A stretch of 64,000 nt of DNA from Otis tarda (GCA_026413225.1 CM048554.1:44921963-44985962), one strand, 5' to 3'; counted from the stretch's first letter, positions 1-64,000 are shown. Numbers and translations: made by a program. Notes: generated from the sequence alone by a model not told the origin.

Positions 1-975
1 AGACAAGATCTTCAGCTGATCAACTGTTTTTTTCATGAAACTGACTCAGAACAAGAGCATATATTATTTCATTAGTATTTTCTAAAAAACAAAACCGAAC
101 AAAAAAAAAAAAAAAAACCCATGGTCAAGAAATCCTATACCACACTTACAAAAGACTCCTGTCATGCCTATGACTGTCTTGATAAAGGACTACAGTAAGT
201 AAAAAAAGTCAGGAAGCAGCATGATTAATGACAAACATAAAAAAAATCAGGTTATCTTCCCTTTCTTTTTGTTTACTACAGCTCAAGACTAATGCTTGTT
301 GAGCAGTTTGCAACTTAAAAATAATTTATCTCTACCTTCGCATTTAGTTTCTGGAAAAAAAATTAAGTTATTTTTATCTTTCAGATAGAGTCAGATTTTT
401 CACTCCCTGCTTCACTAATAGAAACAGCAATTATCTGCAGCAACAGTTATTGCTGCTGGGTAGTGTTGTGCTGTGATGGAAATGGGTTCAATATTTCTGT
501 TAACATAATCTGCAGTGTAAAATTTAGTGATATGGACACATAAACCGAAAATTGAATGATGATTTAACGTCCTCTAAGATGACTGCTTCTCTCATAAAAA
601 TGGTAGTAAAGCATCTTCATTGGTTTGTACTCGTTTTGCATTTTAAAGACAAAGTTAAAGGCATGTATCCTGTGTTACACAAACATGACAAACACGGTAC
701 TTTTTATAAATGAATATGACTGCTTTGCGTTACACTTTGGTCTCTCGTCTACTGTGTTTTAGTGAGAGGGGAAAAAACAAATTACAAATTAGAAAACAAA
801 ATTATGCTAGCTAATTTTAATAAAATTATATTAAAAAACCCTTTATGTTTCACAAACAATAAGCTAAAAACTCTAAGGTACTTATACATAAAACTCAAAC
901 ATATTTTTTGTGTGTGTGTGTATATACATATATATAAAAAAAAGATATAGTAAACTATACTTTCTGGATACTCAC
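1..975 (-). other. DYNC2LI1: DYNC2LI1 intron 4 (partial)
   Basis: AT-rich intron sequence with a 17-base A run at 101-117 and a TG/TA repeat near 908-936. No further exon of the gene was recognised. The short reading frame at 762-950 is low-complexity and not coding. Confidence 0.75.
908..936. repeat. TG/TA microsatellite
   Basis: An alternating (TG)n run followed by a TATA-rich tract in DYNC2LI1 intron 4. Confidence 0.85.
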
Positions 976-1045
976 TGTATTGTGTCTCCTTGCCCTTCTT
1001 CCAAAAGTATATTCCAAGGCTAATGTGGGCTTTGGAATCTCTTCC
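976..1045 (-). CDS. DYNC2LI1: DYNC2LI1 coding exon 4
   Basis: The acceptor is cttgcatag and the donor gtgagt. The 70-nt exon encodes [17 protein letters not shown] followed by ARRHNT and ends in phase 0 at residue 79. It matches the [19 protein letters not shown] stretch of the family. Confidence 0.93.
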
Positions 1046-3635
1046 CTATGCAAGAAAAAATAACTTCATTTTTTCAAGATCCTCTACAATAAAGAAAGTT
1101 AATGCTACTGTTACTAAATTCTATTTATCAATCAGTTCAGAATCTGGCTTAGAGAGCAGCACAGAGAGGACACTTTAAGACAACAGGTCTCAGTTGCTAA
1201 AGACAGGAGACATAGCAGCACCACCCTGAACAGATGGCCGTTTAAGCTGTAACTCTGGAGAAGAAGGACTGAAGGGGTCAGATGACGGGTAGTAATGAAG
1301 GGAAATAACTTTATCCAGAAGTGATCTACCAGTCACAAAAGACAACATCTGGATACACATATTATGAATTATCACACAATATAACTATTTATGTAAAATT
1401 CTAATCCACAGTTTCAAACTACTTTAGAAAATTCAACACATACCTCTCAAGACACCTCAGTATAATAGTGGTCTTTCCCTGGAAATTAAAAACAAAGAAC
1501 CCTACTGTAATGTCATTAAAGCATAGAAGTTGTATCGCTAAATGAAACTCAGCTCATTTACCATTCCAATAATAAAGTACTGGAAAAGTGTAAACTCACG
1601 TAATTGTTTGTAGCCTTATAGTGGAAACTTAACTGCCAGCTTTCTGTCAGGATCAAGTTACACTACCATTATTATAATTATAAACTAATAGAGATGACAA
1701 ATACAGTCATAGGAACAGTGTGCTTAAAATTAGACATTAGGGATCAATCTGGACAACTCTGTTAAACTGTTTAACAGTTTTTAATTATTAATAATACATT
1801 TATTTAATGTTTGGTTTCCACTGGAATTAAATTATTACTGATGAGATGGAAATAAAAAGAATGCTTAAAATGCAAATAAACATCTAGAAAAATATGCCTT
1901 TACACTGTTGAAATTCAGACACTAAGCACCATGCCACACTGAAGGAGCTAGCACTTCTACAATTTACTCATGTGTCCTTTCCCATCTCAAAAATCAGTGA
2001 ATTTCAGGTAAATCTGAAATCAGGTAAAGTCACTGTATTTTCTCTGGAAAAAAGTATTTTAAAAATTGCTGATCAGAGGTTGTACATATACCAATCCTTC
2101 TGAAATAAAAACTGTGTGCTTAAAAATATGACTCACTTGGTCAAAAAGGCAAATATTTCCTTATTTACTTTTCAAATAAATGCTAACAGAAGAAAAATAT
2201 GAAAGTGCTAATGACCCACCTTATGGCACAATGAGGTAAACAACCTCAGACATGTAGAATCATGAGCTTGCAATCACTGATAACACATATTCCAATCTAT
2301 CTGACATAGATACAGACACAATTCATAGTAGGATGCCAAGGCCTTTATTTACAACAAAACTGGTATCAATACAGTTAAACTGGATTGTTACCAGTTAAAC
2401 CTTTACAAGGGGAAATTAGACATGTCAAAGAATTAAAGAGGACAGCATTATTTCTGGCAGTTACTTTTACAAAAATTAATGAAGCCAGATCTCAAAGAAT
2501 TAGCACATCATCAATAACAATTGTTGAAGTTTTGACTATCCAAACCATAAACTTGAAATTCTGAATTGTAATAATGTCTACTTAGTCCACACTCTGTGGA
2601 AAGCTCACTCTCTGCAGAATCAGAACATGATGTATTCTGTTTTCAGAAAAATTGTGAGCCACTTACTTATCAGATATTTTCACTGACACAGACTATGTTC
2701 AAAGAAAGCACAGAATGACACAGTATTTAGCGTTACCCCATTTTTGTTTCCCATAAATAATATTGATTTTTCCCAAACTTCCACAGGCTTGCCATCATCG
2801 GCAGAGTTTTCTCTCTTCTCCACTTCAGCTATAGCAAGATCCCATAAAGTATCACTAGTTGGAAAAAAAACCAAAATAAGAGTGTTAGTAGAGAAAAACT
2901 GTGGACCCTTAGACCATAATCCCTGAAAACAGCTAAATGCATAAATGAAGAGTATTGTGGTTTATGATATATTATCATAATTATTATTACTATTTCGCAT
3001 CACATGTCCTCTGCTTGTCGATGTCTTTTAACAAAATCAAGTTAAGTAAAATTCCTCAGCTAACCTCTACAGACATTTGTGGCACAGGCTGAGTAAATAC
3101 CAGCTCGGTGGCTGGAGGCTTTGTTTTGGGTACATTTAAGACACATTTAGAAGGTTTTCTAGCGATTAAGGCCTCCCACGGCACCCTGCAGCTCAGGCTG
3201 GCAGTCTCCCGGGAGTGGGAAGCTGCCGGACGCCGGCACCGGAGGAGCCGGTAACGGGTCAGGGGGCTGGGAAGGGCTCGGGACCCGCTCCCGGTACTGC
3301 TTGGGGCAACGAGGACTTCCCCTCCTGAGGCTCCCCCAGGCCCACCTGCGGGGCGGCGGACGCGGCTCAGGCTTCCCCCTTTTCTATGGGACCCCTGACA
3401 GGAGCAACCGGCTCCTCACCCCAAGGGGCAGGCGTGCCCCCATCCCGCCCCCGGCACCGCTCGCTTTCGGGGACACAGGCCGAAACGGCCCCCTTTTAAA
3501 TCTCTCTCCCTCCTTCCCTCCTCCAGGCTGTCCTTCCCGGCAGCCGGCTCCTTCCCCATTTGGCAGCGCAGGCAAGCCCCCAGGAGGGTGCCTGCCGAGC
3601 CTAAGCAGGGCTCTCCATTACCTGGCCTTGGGCAT
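976..3635 (-). CDS. DYNC2LI1: DYNC2LI1, cytoplasmic dynein-2 light intermediate chain 1 (5' part, coding exons 1-4)
   Basis: DYNC2LI1 binds the dynein-2 heavy chain and is needed for retrograde intraflagellar transport in cilia (established knowledge). Four coding exons join in phase: 3622-3635, 2737-2854, 1444-1478 and 976-1045. Together they encode the first 79 residues of a protein that is about 350 residues long in mammals. The start is [20 protein letters not shown], close to the mammalian MPSETLWEIAKAEVEKR. A P-loop-like motif GNKNGGKTT (residues 40-48) is followed by [14 protein letters not shown]. All four donors are GT (gtaatg, gtaacg, gtatgt, gtgagt) and the acceptors of exons 2-4 are AG. 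Exon 5 onward, starting near the family's AHFWELGGG motif, was looked for in 1-975 and not found, so it lies beyond the left edge. The gene follows PLEKHH2 in the same orientation, matching mammalian synteny. Confidence 0.95.
1444..1478 (-). CDS. DYNC2LI1: DYNC2LI1 coding exon 3 (35-nt microexon-like)
   Basis: The acceptor is tttccag and the donor gtatgt. The 35-nt exon reads [11 protein letters not shown] plus two bases of an Arg codon. It completes the P-loop lysine and threonines (K46, T47, T48). Confidence 0.93.
1479..2736 (-). other. DYNC2LI1: DYNC2LI1 intron 2
   Basis: AT-rich intron between coding exons 2 and 3. No repeat family or extra exon was recognised. The other introns of the gene in this window are 1046-1443 and 2855-3621. 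Confidence 0.8.
2737..2854 (-). CDS. DYNC2LI1: DYNC2LI1 coding exon 2
   Basis: The acceptor reads ...ccaactag at 2855-2856 and the donor is gtaacg, just below 2737. The 118-nt exon encodes residues 5-44, ending FMGNKNG. The first half of the nucleotide-binding loop is here and the rest (GKTT) is in exon 3, so the P-loop is split by a phase-0 intron. Confidence 0.95.
3622..3635 (-). CDS. DYNC2LI1: DYNC2LI1 coding exon 1 (14 nt coding)
   Basis: The ATG is at 3633-3635, followed by CCC AAG GCC AG and the donor gtaatg at 3616-3621. The two leftover bases AG join the T at the start of exon 2 to make Ser5, giving M-P-K-A-S-D-T-L-W. This start was chosen because MP..S/DTLW matches the family start and because it sits in the CpG island just below a promoter element. 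The avian start has two more residues (K, A) than the mammalian MPSETLW. Confidence 0.9.
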
Positions 3636-3686
3636 CGCTCCTTCGGACCCGGGCCTGGCGCCCCGTCGCTATGGGAGCCGCGCAGG

Positions 3687-3706
3687 GCACACTGGGAGGT
3701 GTAGTT
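3687..3706 (-). promoter_or_regulatory. ZNF143/THAP11-type (SBS) promoter element
   Basis: The minus strand reads ACTACACCTCCCAGTGTGC, close to the known ACTACAATTCCCAGAATGC element. ACTACA, CCCAG and the terminal TGC are all kept. It lies 52 bp upstream of the DYNC2LI1 start codon, a typical position for this factor at CpG-island promoters of housekeeping genes. Binding is inferred. Confidence 0.7.
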
Positions 3707-4110
3707 CTGCGGGGAGGCGCTGAAGGGGACGGAGGCCTCTTCCCAGCTGGGCCGTGCCGCCCCCTCGCCTTGCGGCCCGGCGGCGCTGTGCCCGCCTCAG
3801 CCCTTCCCACTGCCGCTCATGCGCCTCGGCCCCTTGTAGCCGGTAGCGGTGGGGCAAGCGGGCGAGCAGGAATTTGTCAGCCGGTTGCCCGCGCTGCGGC
3901 GGGCTCAGCCGCCTCGGGGGTTGCGGCCGCCGCGCCCCTGATGTGAGTGAAGGCCCGCGGCGGTTCCGCTGAGGGTCCCGCCCGCTGCCGGGGCCGCGGA
4001 GCTGTTTCTGGGACCCGCAGCTGCCTCAGTTTTTCGGGTGCTGGAAATGGCGCCCCGGCTTGTTGGCCGGGTGAGAAGCTGATGTGAGGGTGGAGGAGTC
4101 ACTGGGTCCT

Positions 4111-7100
4111 TATGCGACCTGGACTGTAGGCCTTGTGAAAAGACAAAATACTTCAGCGGTGGAGAAAGCCGGGGTGAATAAACGAGTCAGAAACGCCGGG
4201 AGTCTTTTATTTTACCTCAGCCGTAAGCATTGGCTCCTGGTAAACTCCTGGTCCCCAAGGCAGCTTTGTTAACAACAGAGGGAATGAAACAAGACCTGAG
4301 GTAGTTCCCACTCCCTAACTAGTGAACTGTTGTATAAGAAAATCAGTGTAATTATTTTGTAGTTACTGGGACATACAATTAAAAGTAAGGTGCTGTAACA
4401 GACAGGAGACAGGGGCTAGATTATTTCAAATAAAATCGATCGATCGGAGATCAAATCCAAAGATCATGTTAGAGTTAGATTAGGAAGTAGGATTTAAAGG
4501 GTGCAGTAAAACTGCAGGATGACCCAGCATATGAAAGGGGTGTAGAATGTAGGTGAACCGGACAAGACCAGTGAAAAGCGTCCTACCTCAGGGAAGTGAC
4601 CCAAAATGCAGGACAGCAATTCAGCTGACCACCTGTAGCTGAGCAGCTGCTTTGTGTCTTGAGAGACTAGAAAGTAAAATCATCTCTTAACTGTTTGATC
4701 AGAAGCAGGAAAGTGGCCTCATAGATAATGATTGACTCAGAATTAATTTTAACTGTTCCTTCTTACTTCCCAAAGAAGCCTTATATAGCCTTCTACAGAC
4801 CCTAAGTAATACTTAGTGTTTTTTCTAAGTTTAGCTTGCTTAATCACTCAGTTTCAGTTCCAGAAGCCTTCATATGGTTATTTTCCCGTCTTTATTTAAA
4901 TTCCAGATTTTACATGGATCTTCTAAAGCATTTGCTAACCCCCTATGGAGACCATGGTCTTGCTAATAAAAATCCAGAAAAAACCTCCATTGTTTAGTGT
5001 TGTACTGTGGCAGGTCATGCTGATGCTTTTCTAAGTGAATTTCTTTCATCAATTTCTTTTCAACAGAACGTTTCTGGTATCTTGGTGTACAAAGCCAGTG
5101 GTGATCTGTAATCAGCAGTTAAGAGGTGCTGAAAACCCTGGACAAAGTTGCTCTTGCTCTGCCAAAGCAAGCAAAACCAAGGTCGGAATTGTGCCTGGCA
5201 CTATGATCTAGGCATATATTACTGCAACAGCAAGACTGCAACACTAAAAAGCAAAGTATTTTTACAGTGATTTACTCACTGGCAGAGAGGTGGCAAATGT
5301 GGAAGATGCTGCAGTAAAAATCTCAGCTGGGAAAGCACTGTGTAAGGGTGTACAATTAATAAGCTATACTGAAGTCCAATCTGGAAGTGAAGATGGAGAT
5401 TTCAGTATTTTAAGTTTCATCTTACTCAGTTTCATTTCCTTTGTTGCTAATGCCCTCAGAAACTGCTTTCTTCCTAATTCATTATTACTGAGTTACTAAT
5501 CACCTTAGTTAAAATTAACTCAAACTAATGGATTGCACTAAGCTGTATGGACTATTAAAGCTCTACCTAAAGCTTTAAGTGGTACATTCCTTTATGCAAG
5601 GATGATTTTTTTCCTTCAGGACCTAACCTATAAAAAACTGTATTATTCTGACAAGGAACTCCAACACCAAATACCTACCAGCCTTCTTTGATAGGGAAAT
5701 ATATGCCTCTACTTTAAATTTAAATATAAACCGAATTTAAACCTAAATAACAGAAAAACACTAGTTTTGTGTATTGTATGAAAAACTCAAAGCTTTATAA
5801 TTTGCCTGCTGTACTACAGAAGCTCTTGCTTGTTTTAGAAACGAGCAGTTTCCTTACTAATACTGCTGCACAAAAATTGACAAGGCAAGGTGAAATTCAA
5901 GTAATATATTAATTTACATTGCATTCCAAATATTATTTTCAAATCAATGGGATTATTTATACAGAGAGTTACCAGTGATCTTTCAGTTGTTGTCAAGCAC
6001 TGATTTGTTGACCATTTATACTGATTGTTGTTACTGACTGCTAGCTCAAAGCAAGTACAAAAGATGTTCTGAAGTTTGTGATAGATGGTGAAGCTTCCTT
6101 GCATGTCCTAACACATTAATCTCATCCTGAGAATATTTTTACAACCTACTCCTGCAAGCCTTGAGCATGGCAAGTTTTTCAGTATCAATCCCAGAAGGTG
6201 CTGCTCATTTGATGGCTCCCCTCATGTCATCGCTGCTGAAGATTAGAAGGTGAGAAAGGTCTAGTTCCGACCTGGGCTTTAGTCACGGATTAGGTAGCAC
6301 AGTGTGAATTGTTTTGGTGGATGACTAAAGGATAAGACTGAGATGGGATCATTCATAAGGCTTGGGCTGGACAGGGAAGGCAAAACAGATTATCTGCCTG
6401 GACTCTGAAATTTTCAGCTTTGCTGTCTCATGTTGTGTGGTATTGCCATGGAGCAAGTGCCCCTGAGACTTGCATAGCTGTGTTTGGAAGCTGAGCTGTT
6501 GGTGCTGCAGTTGGTGCTAGGGTCTCTTGTAGCTTCCAATTTGCTTTCCTTGATGATGGCAGGAGATTGGCTGTCCACTACAGGGTAAACCTCCTGCTGC
6601 CTCGTTGAAAGAGAAGGATCTAGTGCCACAACCACCACCAAAGGGTGAAAGTTACCAAGAAGCTCTTTCCGCATTGCAAATGTGAAAGCATCTAGATAAT
6701 AGTACGTTTGTTATTTGCTTGTAATTTTCAAGACAAAGCATTGGCCCATAGTACCATTCATAAAACAGTGCTTGAGTATTGTAAAGAAGTAGCTGTAGCA
6801 GGACTTTGAGAGCTTTCAGAAGAAATGTATTTATCAAGTCAGCTTGCCAGTTTGTCTTTCCACTTTTTAAGAGCATGTTCTTTTCACAGCCTGTATCTCC
6901 CTTCCAATCTATTGTAATCCTTCAGGAGGATACTCCCTACCTTTCACAGAGGGCAAACAGCTGAAAATTCCTTTTCTTTCAATGTGAGTATGTATAGTAT
7001 CTGAAATGTTTAAAAATCTTAAAGGAAATTTTCAACCTTCAAATATGAAAATTCATTACTGTGAAATTACTTCAGTTTTAAGTAGTTTAAAAAAAACCCC

Positions 7101-8187
7101 AAAATGTTGAGTGCTAGCAGTAAGAGATTAATGATCCATGATCATTAGCATAAGCAGAAGTGGAAATTGTGAAATGTATATAAATCAATGATTTACATTT
7201 GATTACCTTCTCCGTGGCTGGACCTAAATTATCTATTAGAGTATGCTGCTGATCTATTTCAGGGCCCGCAGAAGTGGTTTCATTGCACAGAAACAAAAAT
7301 GTGAGGACTGGAAGAAAAAATATGTGTAATTTTTATATACTTGATCCCACATAGCACTGAGGCTAGCAGCTGAAAAAGGAAACTTGAAAGTGCTCCTAGG
7401 TCCAATAGTGCAGATGCAGCATTATGTCTTCAGTGTGCAAGAACGTTATATTAGTATTATAACATGAAATGTATAGATACACATGAAAAACAAGAAGTAC
7501 AACTTTTACAAAATATTATTCTGAATCAATGTATATACATGATAAACATTATACGTAGATTTTATATGTCACATATGTCTCCCAAGTTTACTCGCAACCG
7601 TTCAAGGAATGGCTTTCCGTGTTGTTCTTGTGTTTTGAATTGTGAGTCATTCTTGCATCTGTACTATATTATTCTTCTGGAGTGAGGAAGAAATTAGGTA
7701 CGGGATCCTGTTTAACAAAACTGTACAAAATACAGCGCCTGTCCAATTTAGATTTTTCCAAAAGACTGGGGCAGAGAGGGATTATTTAGAAATTTACCAG
7801 ACCAAGGCTGAAGATTTGCCAAGTAAAATAGCTGTATAACAAAGGCTAGAGTGTATCATGAGAATACTCTTTAAATTTATAATAGTTACATGATGTGCTT
7901 ATGTTTCTTTCGTCAAGGAGAAACAATTATACAAATCAAACAATTCGTCCCATGGTGCTTGTACTGCAAATAAGGAAGGGTGCTGGAAGTGGAAAATATT
8001 TCGTGTTTGATTTTTTTTTAAACAAAAATTCCTTTTCAAAATGAAGCTTATATAACATGTATAATTTTGAAAAATAAAGAAGAAGAGTTGAAGACAGTTT
8101 GGTCCCTGAGAAAATATCGAGAAAACTAGTAAAAATCTATACAATTGTTCCCAAGACCAGCTTTCTCCATCACTATCAACAAGCACA
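4111..8187. other. Intergenic region between PLEKHH2 3' end and DYNC2LI1 promoter
   Basis: About 4 kb with no recognisable exon, tRNA or known mobile element. The first 200 bases are the shoulder of the CpG island. A short ATCGATCGAT palindrome occurs near 4436-4446. Open frames at 6414-6674, 6652-6876 and 7464-7685 have no family resemblance and are read as chance. Confidence 0.55.
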
Positions 8188-8193
8188 TTTATT
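8188..8193 (-). terminator. PLEKHH2: Candidate PLEKHH2 polyadenylation signal AATAAA
   Basis: The plus strand reads TTTATT, so the minus strand has AATAAA 230 bases past the stop codon. A variant ATTAAA lies nearer, at 8274-8279. Either could end a short 3' UTR; a longer UTR into the intergenic space is not excluded. Confidence 0.4.
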
Positions 8194-8422
8194 TCTGAGC
8201 TGAAGGGACAAGCCACCTCTAGTAAAGCATAATCCTTAAATTGGCTCACCATCATTCCAGTTCAGGCCAGGGTTTTAATTAAAGGGCTCCTCCTGTTCTG
8301 TACCATGGAAATGAATGTAAACCTGTCTGCCTTTCTTTTGTTTATGGACCTGCTTACGCTCTATGTTTCCATCGCTGTAGAAACCCTATAACAAAGATGC
8401 ATTATCATCATACACAATCCTT

Positions 8423-61349
<52,927 letters not shown>

Positions 61350-62120
61350 TTTGGGGGGGAATGGCAGGGATACGGCAATGGCACTGCCAGCGGGAGGAGA
61401 GGAGCCTGGACCTTAAGGGACCTAAAGCAACCTCAAGCCCGTCGGTCTCCCGCCGTGGGGACACCGCTTGACGCACCCCCGGGGTCCTGCAGTCCGTGAC
61501 ACCGCCGTGACCTAACACAACGTCACCCTCCACCATGACGGCGCCCCGTGACGCCATTCCGACGCCGGTCGGAGCCGCACTGGGGGCACTGCGCCGGCTG
61601 TCCCGCCGCGCCCCGCCGCCGGCGAGCGACACCCCCGGGCCGGTGCCCCCGGGGCCGTCCCGCCGGGGGAAAGCCGGGAGCCGGCCCGGGGGCTGTCGCC
61701 GCCCAGCGCGGCCCCGCTCACAGAGGGAAGAGAGGAGGGGGGCAACAAAAGGGAGGTCAAACCTGGCCGGCCGTGCCTCGCCGCGCTGCCGCCGTCCGGG
61801 CCGTGAGCGCTACGGGACCGCGGCTGCCCGCGCCCCCATCCCGGCGGCGAGCGGCGCGGGCGCCTGAGCGACGGCCGCGACGGCCACTGAGGAGCGGGGG
61901 GCCGCCCTCGTCGGGGCGCCCGGGCGGGGCCTGCGCTGGTCGGCGGCGGCGGGAGTCGGCGGGGGGAGCGGCTCGGCGCTGGTGGGGGCTGGGGTCATCC
62001 TTTTCGGAAGGTCATCTGTCAAGTGTAAACCCGAGGGTTGGAACCGTGGGGTCGCCGGGGCAGTGGTGGGGATATCCCGGGATGAACGGGTCTCGCAGAG
62101 CTGCCGTGTCCAATAGGTAA
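61350..62120. promoter_or_regulatory. PLEKHH2: CpG island, probable PLEKHH2 promoter and non-coding exon 1
   Basis: Very GC- and CpG-rich, with a GC box GGGCGGGGC at 61922-61930, a CCAAT at 62110-62114, and TGACG/CGTCA half-sites at 61521, 61536 and 61549. It is the only CpG island upstream of PLEKHH2 exon 2 in the window. On the minus strand CAG|GTTTGA, with its donor just below 61763, is a possible exon 1 donor, but the exon cannot be fixed. Long open frames here (61535-61867, 61548-62120) follow from composition. The island may also fire in the plus direction. Confidence 0.7.
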
Positions 62121-64000
62121 CGGCACATTCGGCGTCACTAAGCAGCGTGAGTACAAGCAGGTGAGTCGTGTTGGCAGCAGGCTCTTCGTCCCCTCCGGCT
62201 GAAAAGAGCTGAGAGTACGTCTCGAATAATCAGCCATCTCCGTCTCTTCTAAAAGACGGCCTGAAGTATTAAAAAGTACCTGCAAAAAGGAGGTAGTGCT
62301 GTTGCTTGGCTGACACGCACAAGGATCTTCCTCGTATACACATTGATTTTGACTGAGGCTTGGGGATTGTGTTTTGTTTGGATTATGATTTAGAGAAGGA
62401 ATTTTGCTTTTTGTTTTACAGATTCTTCTGGCATGTGAACCCGCTGCACTTTACCCTTCTCTTGGGGTTTATGTCTAACGTAGGTGTGCAGCGTCGTCTT
62501 GTGTAAACTGCTCCTTCACAATCTTCTGTGAGTCAGTGAAAGTGCACTATATTTTCTTTTTGGTTTGTAAAAAAAAAAAAAAAAGCCTTAAAAGCTCCAA
62601 TATTCCCCATCTGTTTATACACACAATTTAATTTTTTCCTATTTAGTTCAGTAGAGCCTCCAATTTTCCATTCACTTGCAGTGACCTTAAAGTATCCAAA
62701 CAACTTCACTGAAACGGCTTCATTTACTGGTACTTTCGTAAGTGCCTCATGTGTTTTTTAAACACTCGTCACTGAAAAATGTATTAAAAATATGATTTCT
62801 GGTATAGCAAGAAGTGAATTGTTTTCAACCTGATACCTCCAGTCTAGAGTGTTCAAGCTACGTTAAAAACAAATTAACTAAAAAAAAAATTTTTTAGATT
62901 AAAAGATTTAGCCAAAAGATTGAAAATCACAATTCGGTTCCTAAGTGATGCTATGCAAAATGATTTAGCATTGGTGTTTAATGAAGACTTTGGCCATATC
63001 ATTTCGTTGAGTAGTGACACGTTCTCTTTAGGTATACCCAAGATTGCGGAGAGCGTTTGGATTCAGAGTGCAGCCAGCTAAGGAGAAGCGAGGGCTACAC
63101 GAATGACACGCTCAGACCGCAAGAGGGAGAGCAAAGCCTGTTCACGAAATGAGCATTTGTTTCTGTTTGTTTTGTGGCTTGACATTTTCTTTGGCCTCAG
63201 ATAATAAAAATGCTCTGCAGTCATGCAGGTCTCGAGGCATGAAAAAATATTCTGGAAGAAGGAGTAGGGATATTCAGGATTTTCTCTGAACTGCCCTTAT
63301 CTGTAAAGTATGTAGAGGTGGCTACAATGTGTGTTCAGTTACTGAAAGGAATAAATTTAGAAGTACAGCAACTGGGATGCATAGAACAAAACAGAACTTC
63401 ATTTTGTAATGTGAATGCAAGGGGGAAAGCCATAAATCTTCCAGGCAAAGACAGAGAAAACTATTGTACACATAAGCGCAGTCTCAAGAAGGGAGTTGTT
63501 TCTCCTTGCTGTCGTCACTGATGGAAGTTACATCAGTGTTACATAAGTTATATACAGCCAGCAATAAATCCCAGGTGGAGTCTTGCAAATATGTGCAAAA
63601 AATGCAAAAAAAAAAAAAAGGGTACACAGCATGCTGTAGAAGCAAACTCCAAGACCAGGTATCTGCACCATGGGATGATAATCTGTTAGCTGGCTCACTA
63701 CAGAAGTAAACCAAACTCAAACGACCGTGGAAGATTTTCCTCTCTAAAGCGGACTCTAAATATCAGCCTCTAGATGTGGACTGAAGATGTCCATGTTGTG
63801 TGGTTTTTACTGTCCGTAACTGACTTTAATGTAAGAAAGTAAGTTCAAAGTTTCTGGTTGTCTTATTAAACAATAACCTCATTTGTTTCAAAGCATTATG
63901 AACACTGTGTTGCAAAACATCTACTCTAGAGCGTGGAAGCTAATCCAAAAAAATGCCACCAGCTCCATTTCAGAGATGACCAACTCGTTATCAAACCTGC
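62121..64000. other. Sequence beyond the PLEKHH2 CpG island, no gene identified
   Basis: A strong plus-strand donor context CAG|GTGAGT occurs at 62158-62166. An A run lies at 62569-62584. THADA is the expected neighbour on this side in mammals, but none of its coding sequence was recognised. The frame at 63318-63521 has no family resemblance. Confidence 0.55.

Larger units (their letters stand above)
3170..4110. promoter_or_regulatory. DYNC2LI1: CpG island promoter of DYNC2LI1
   Basis: About 0.9 kb of GC-rich, CpG-rich sequence within AT-rich surroundings. It spans the DYNC2LI1 start codon at 3633-3635 and extends about 0.45 kb on either side. It contains a ZNF143/THAP11 element (3687-3706) and a partial NRF1-like GCTCATGCGCCT at about 3817-3828. 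No TATA box was seen. Open frames across the island on both strands, for example 3301-3723, reflect GC-rich composition rather than coding. The transcription start cannot be fixed from sequence, but minus-strand initiation between about 3640 and 3700 is likely. Confidence 0.85.

Noticed and set aside
1190..1375. 61-codon minus-strand frame with a protein-like Ser/Pro-rich stretch
   Set aside because: It lies wholly in DYNC2LI1 intron 3, does not match the family, and exons 3 and 4 join in phase without it.
3301..4102. Several long open frames on both strands around the first CpG island
   Set aside because: GC-rich composition makes stops rare. Pro/Arg/Gly/Ala-rich products and no family match; only the 14-nt DYNC2LI1 exon 1 is supported.
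7899..8255. 118-codon minus-strand frame downstream of PLEKHH2
   Set aside because: It lies in the probable 3' UTR and early intergenic DNA, has no family match, and spans a candidate polyadenylation signal.
63318..63521. Possible first coding exon of THADA on the plus strand
   Set aside because: The translation does not resemble the THADA N-terminus, and no matching splice structure was found.

Overview
The window is nuclear DNA from a vertebrate, almost certainly a bird. It carries CR1 LINE copies with the typical 3' tails built from ATTCTATG repeats, and its genes are split into many short exons with GT-AG introns. The two genes identified are neighbours in the conserved vertebrate order PLEKHH2 - DYNC2LI1. 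Both are on the minus strand, so their 5' ends lie at higher coordinates. Nothing bacterial, viral or CRISPR-like was seen.

Layout. Positions 1-3,635 hold the first four coding exons of DYNC2LI1 (light intermediate chain of the dynein-2 motor of intraflagellar transport). The rest of that gene runs off the left edge. Its start lies in a CpG island (about 3,170-4,110) that carries a near-consensus ZNF143/THAP11 promoter element. About 4.8 kb separates this start codon from the PLEKHH2 stop codon at 8,423. From there to 57,221 the whole PLEKHH2 coding sequence can be assembled by hand. It has 29 coding exons with every splice phase compatible, giving 1,502 codons for a coiled-coil / Ser-rich / PH / PH / MyTH4 / FERM protein. 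A non-coding first exon is expected in the CpG island at about 61,350-62,120, which is probably the PLEKHH2 promoter. The last 1.8 kb, past that island, shows no identifiable gene, though good plus-strand splice donors at the island edge suggest a divergent transcript.

The introns hold sparse repeats: two CR1 3' ends (9.1 kb and 46.5 kb), a decayed CR1 reverse-transcriptase fragment (56.5 kb), MIR-like SINE fossils, microsatellites and one near-perfect 29-bp palindrome (38.9 kb).

The two genes are not an operon and are not known to share a pathway. DYNC2LI1 works in the cilium; PLEKHH2 is an actin-associated cortical scaffold described mainly in podocytes. No previously undescribed system was found. 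The more notable points are a Trp-to-Leu change at a normally conserved MyTH4 position with a possible alternative acceptor beside it, tandem in-frame start codons, several weak splice donors, the ZNF143 element and the old repeats. Assignments rest on recalled family sequences and on reading splice sites by eye; no database search was run.
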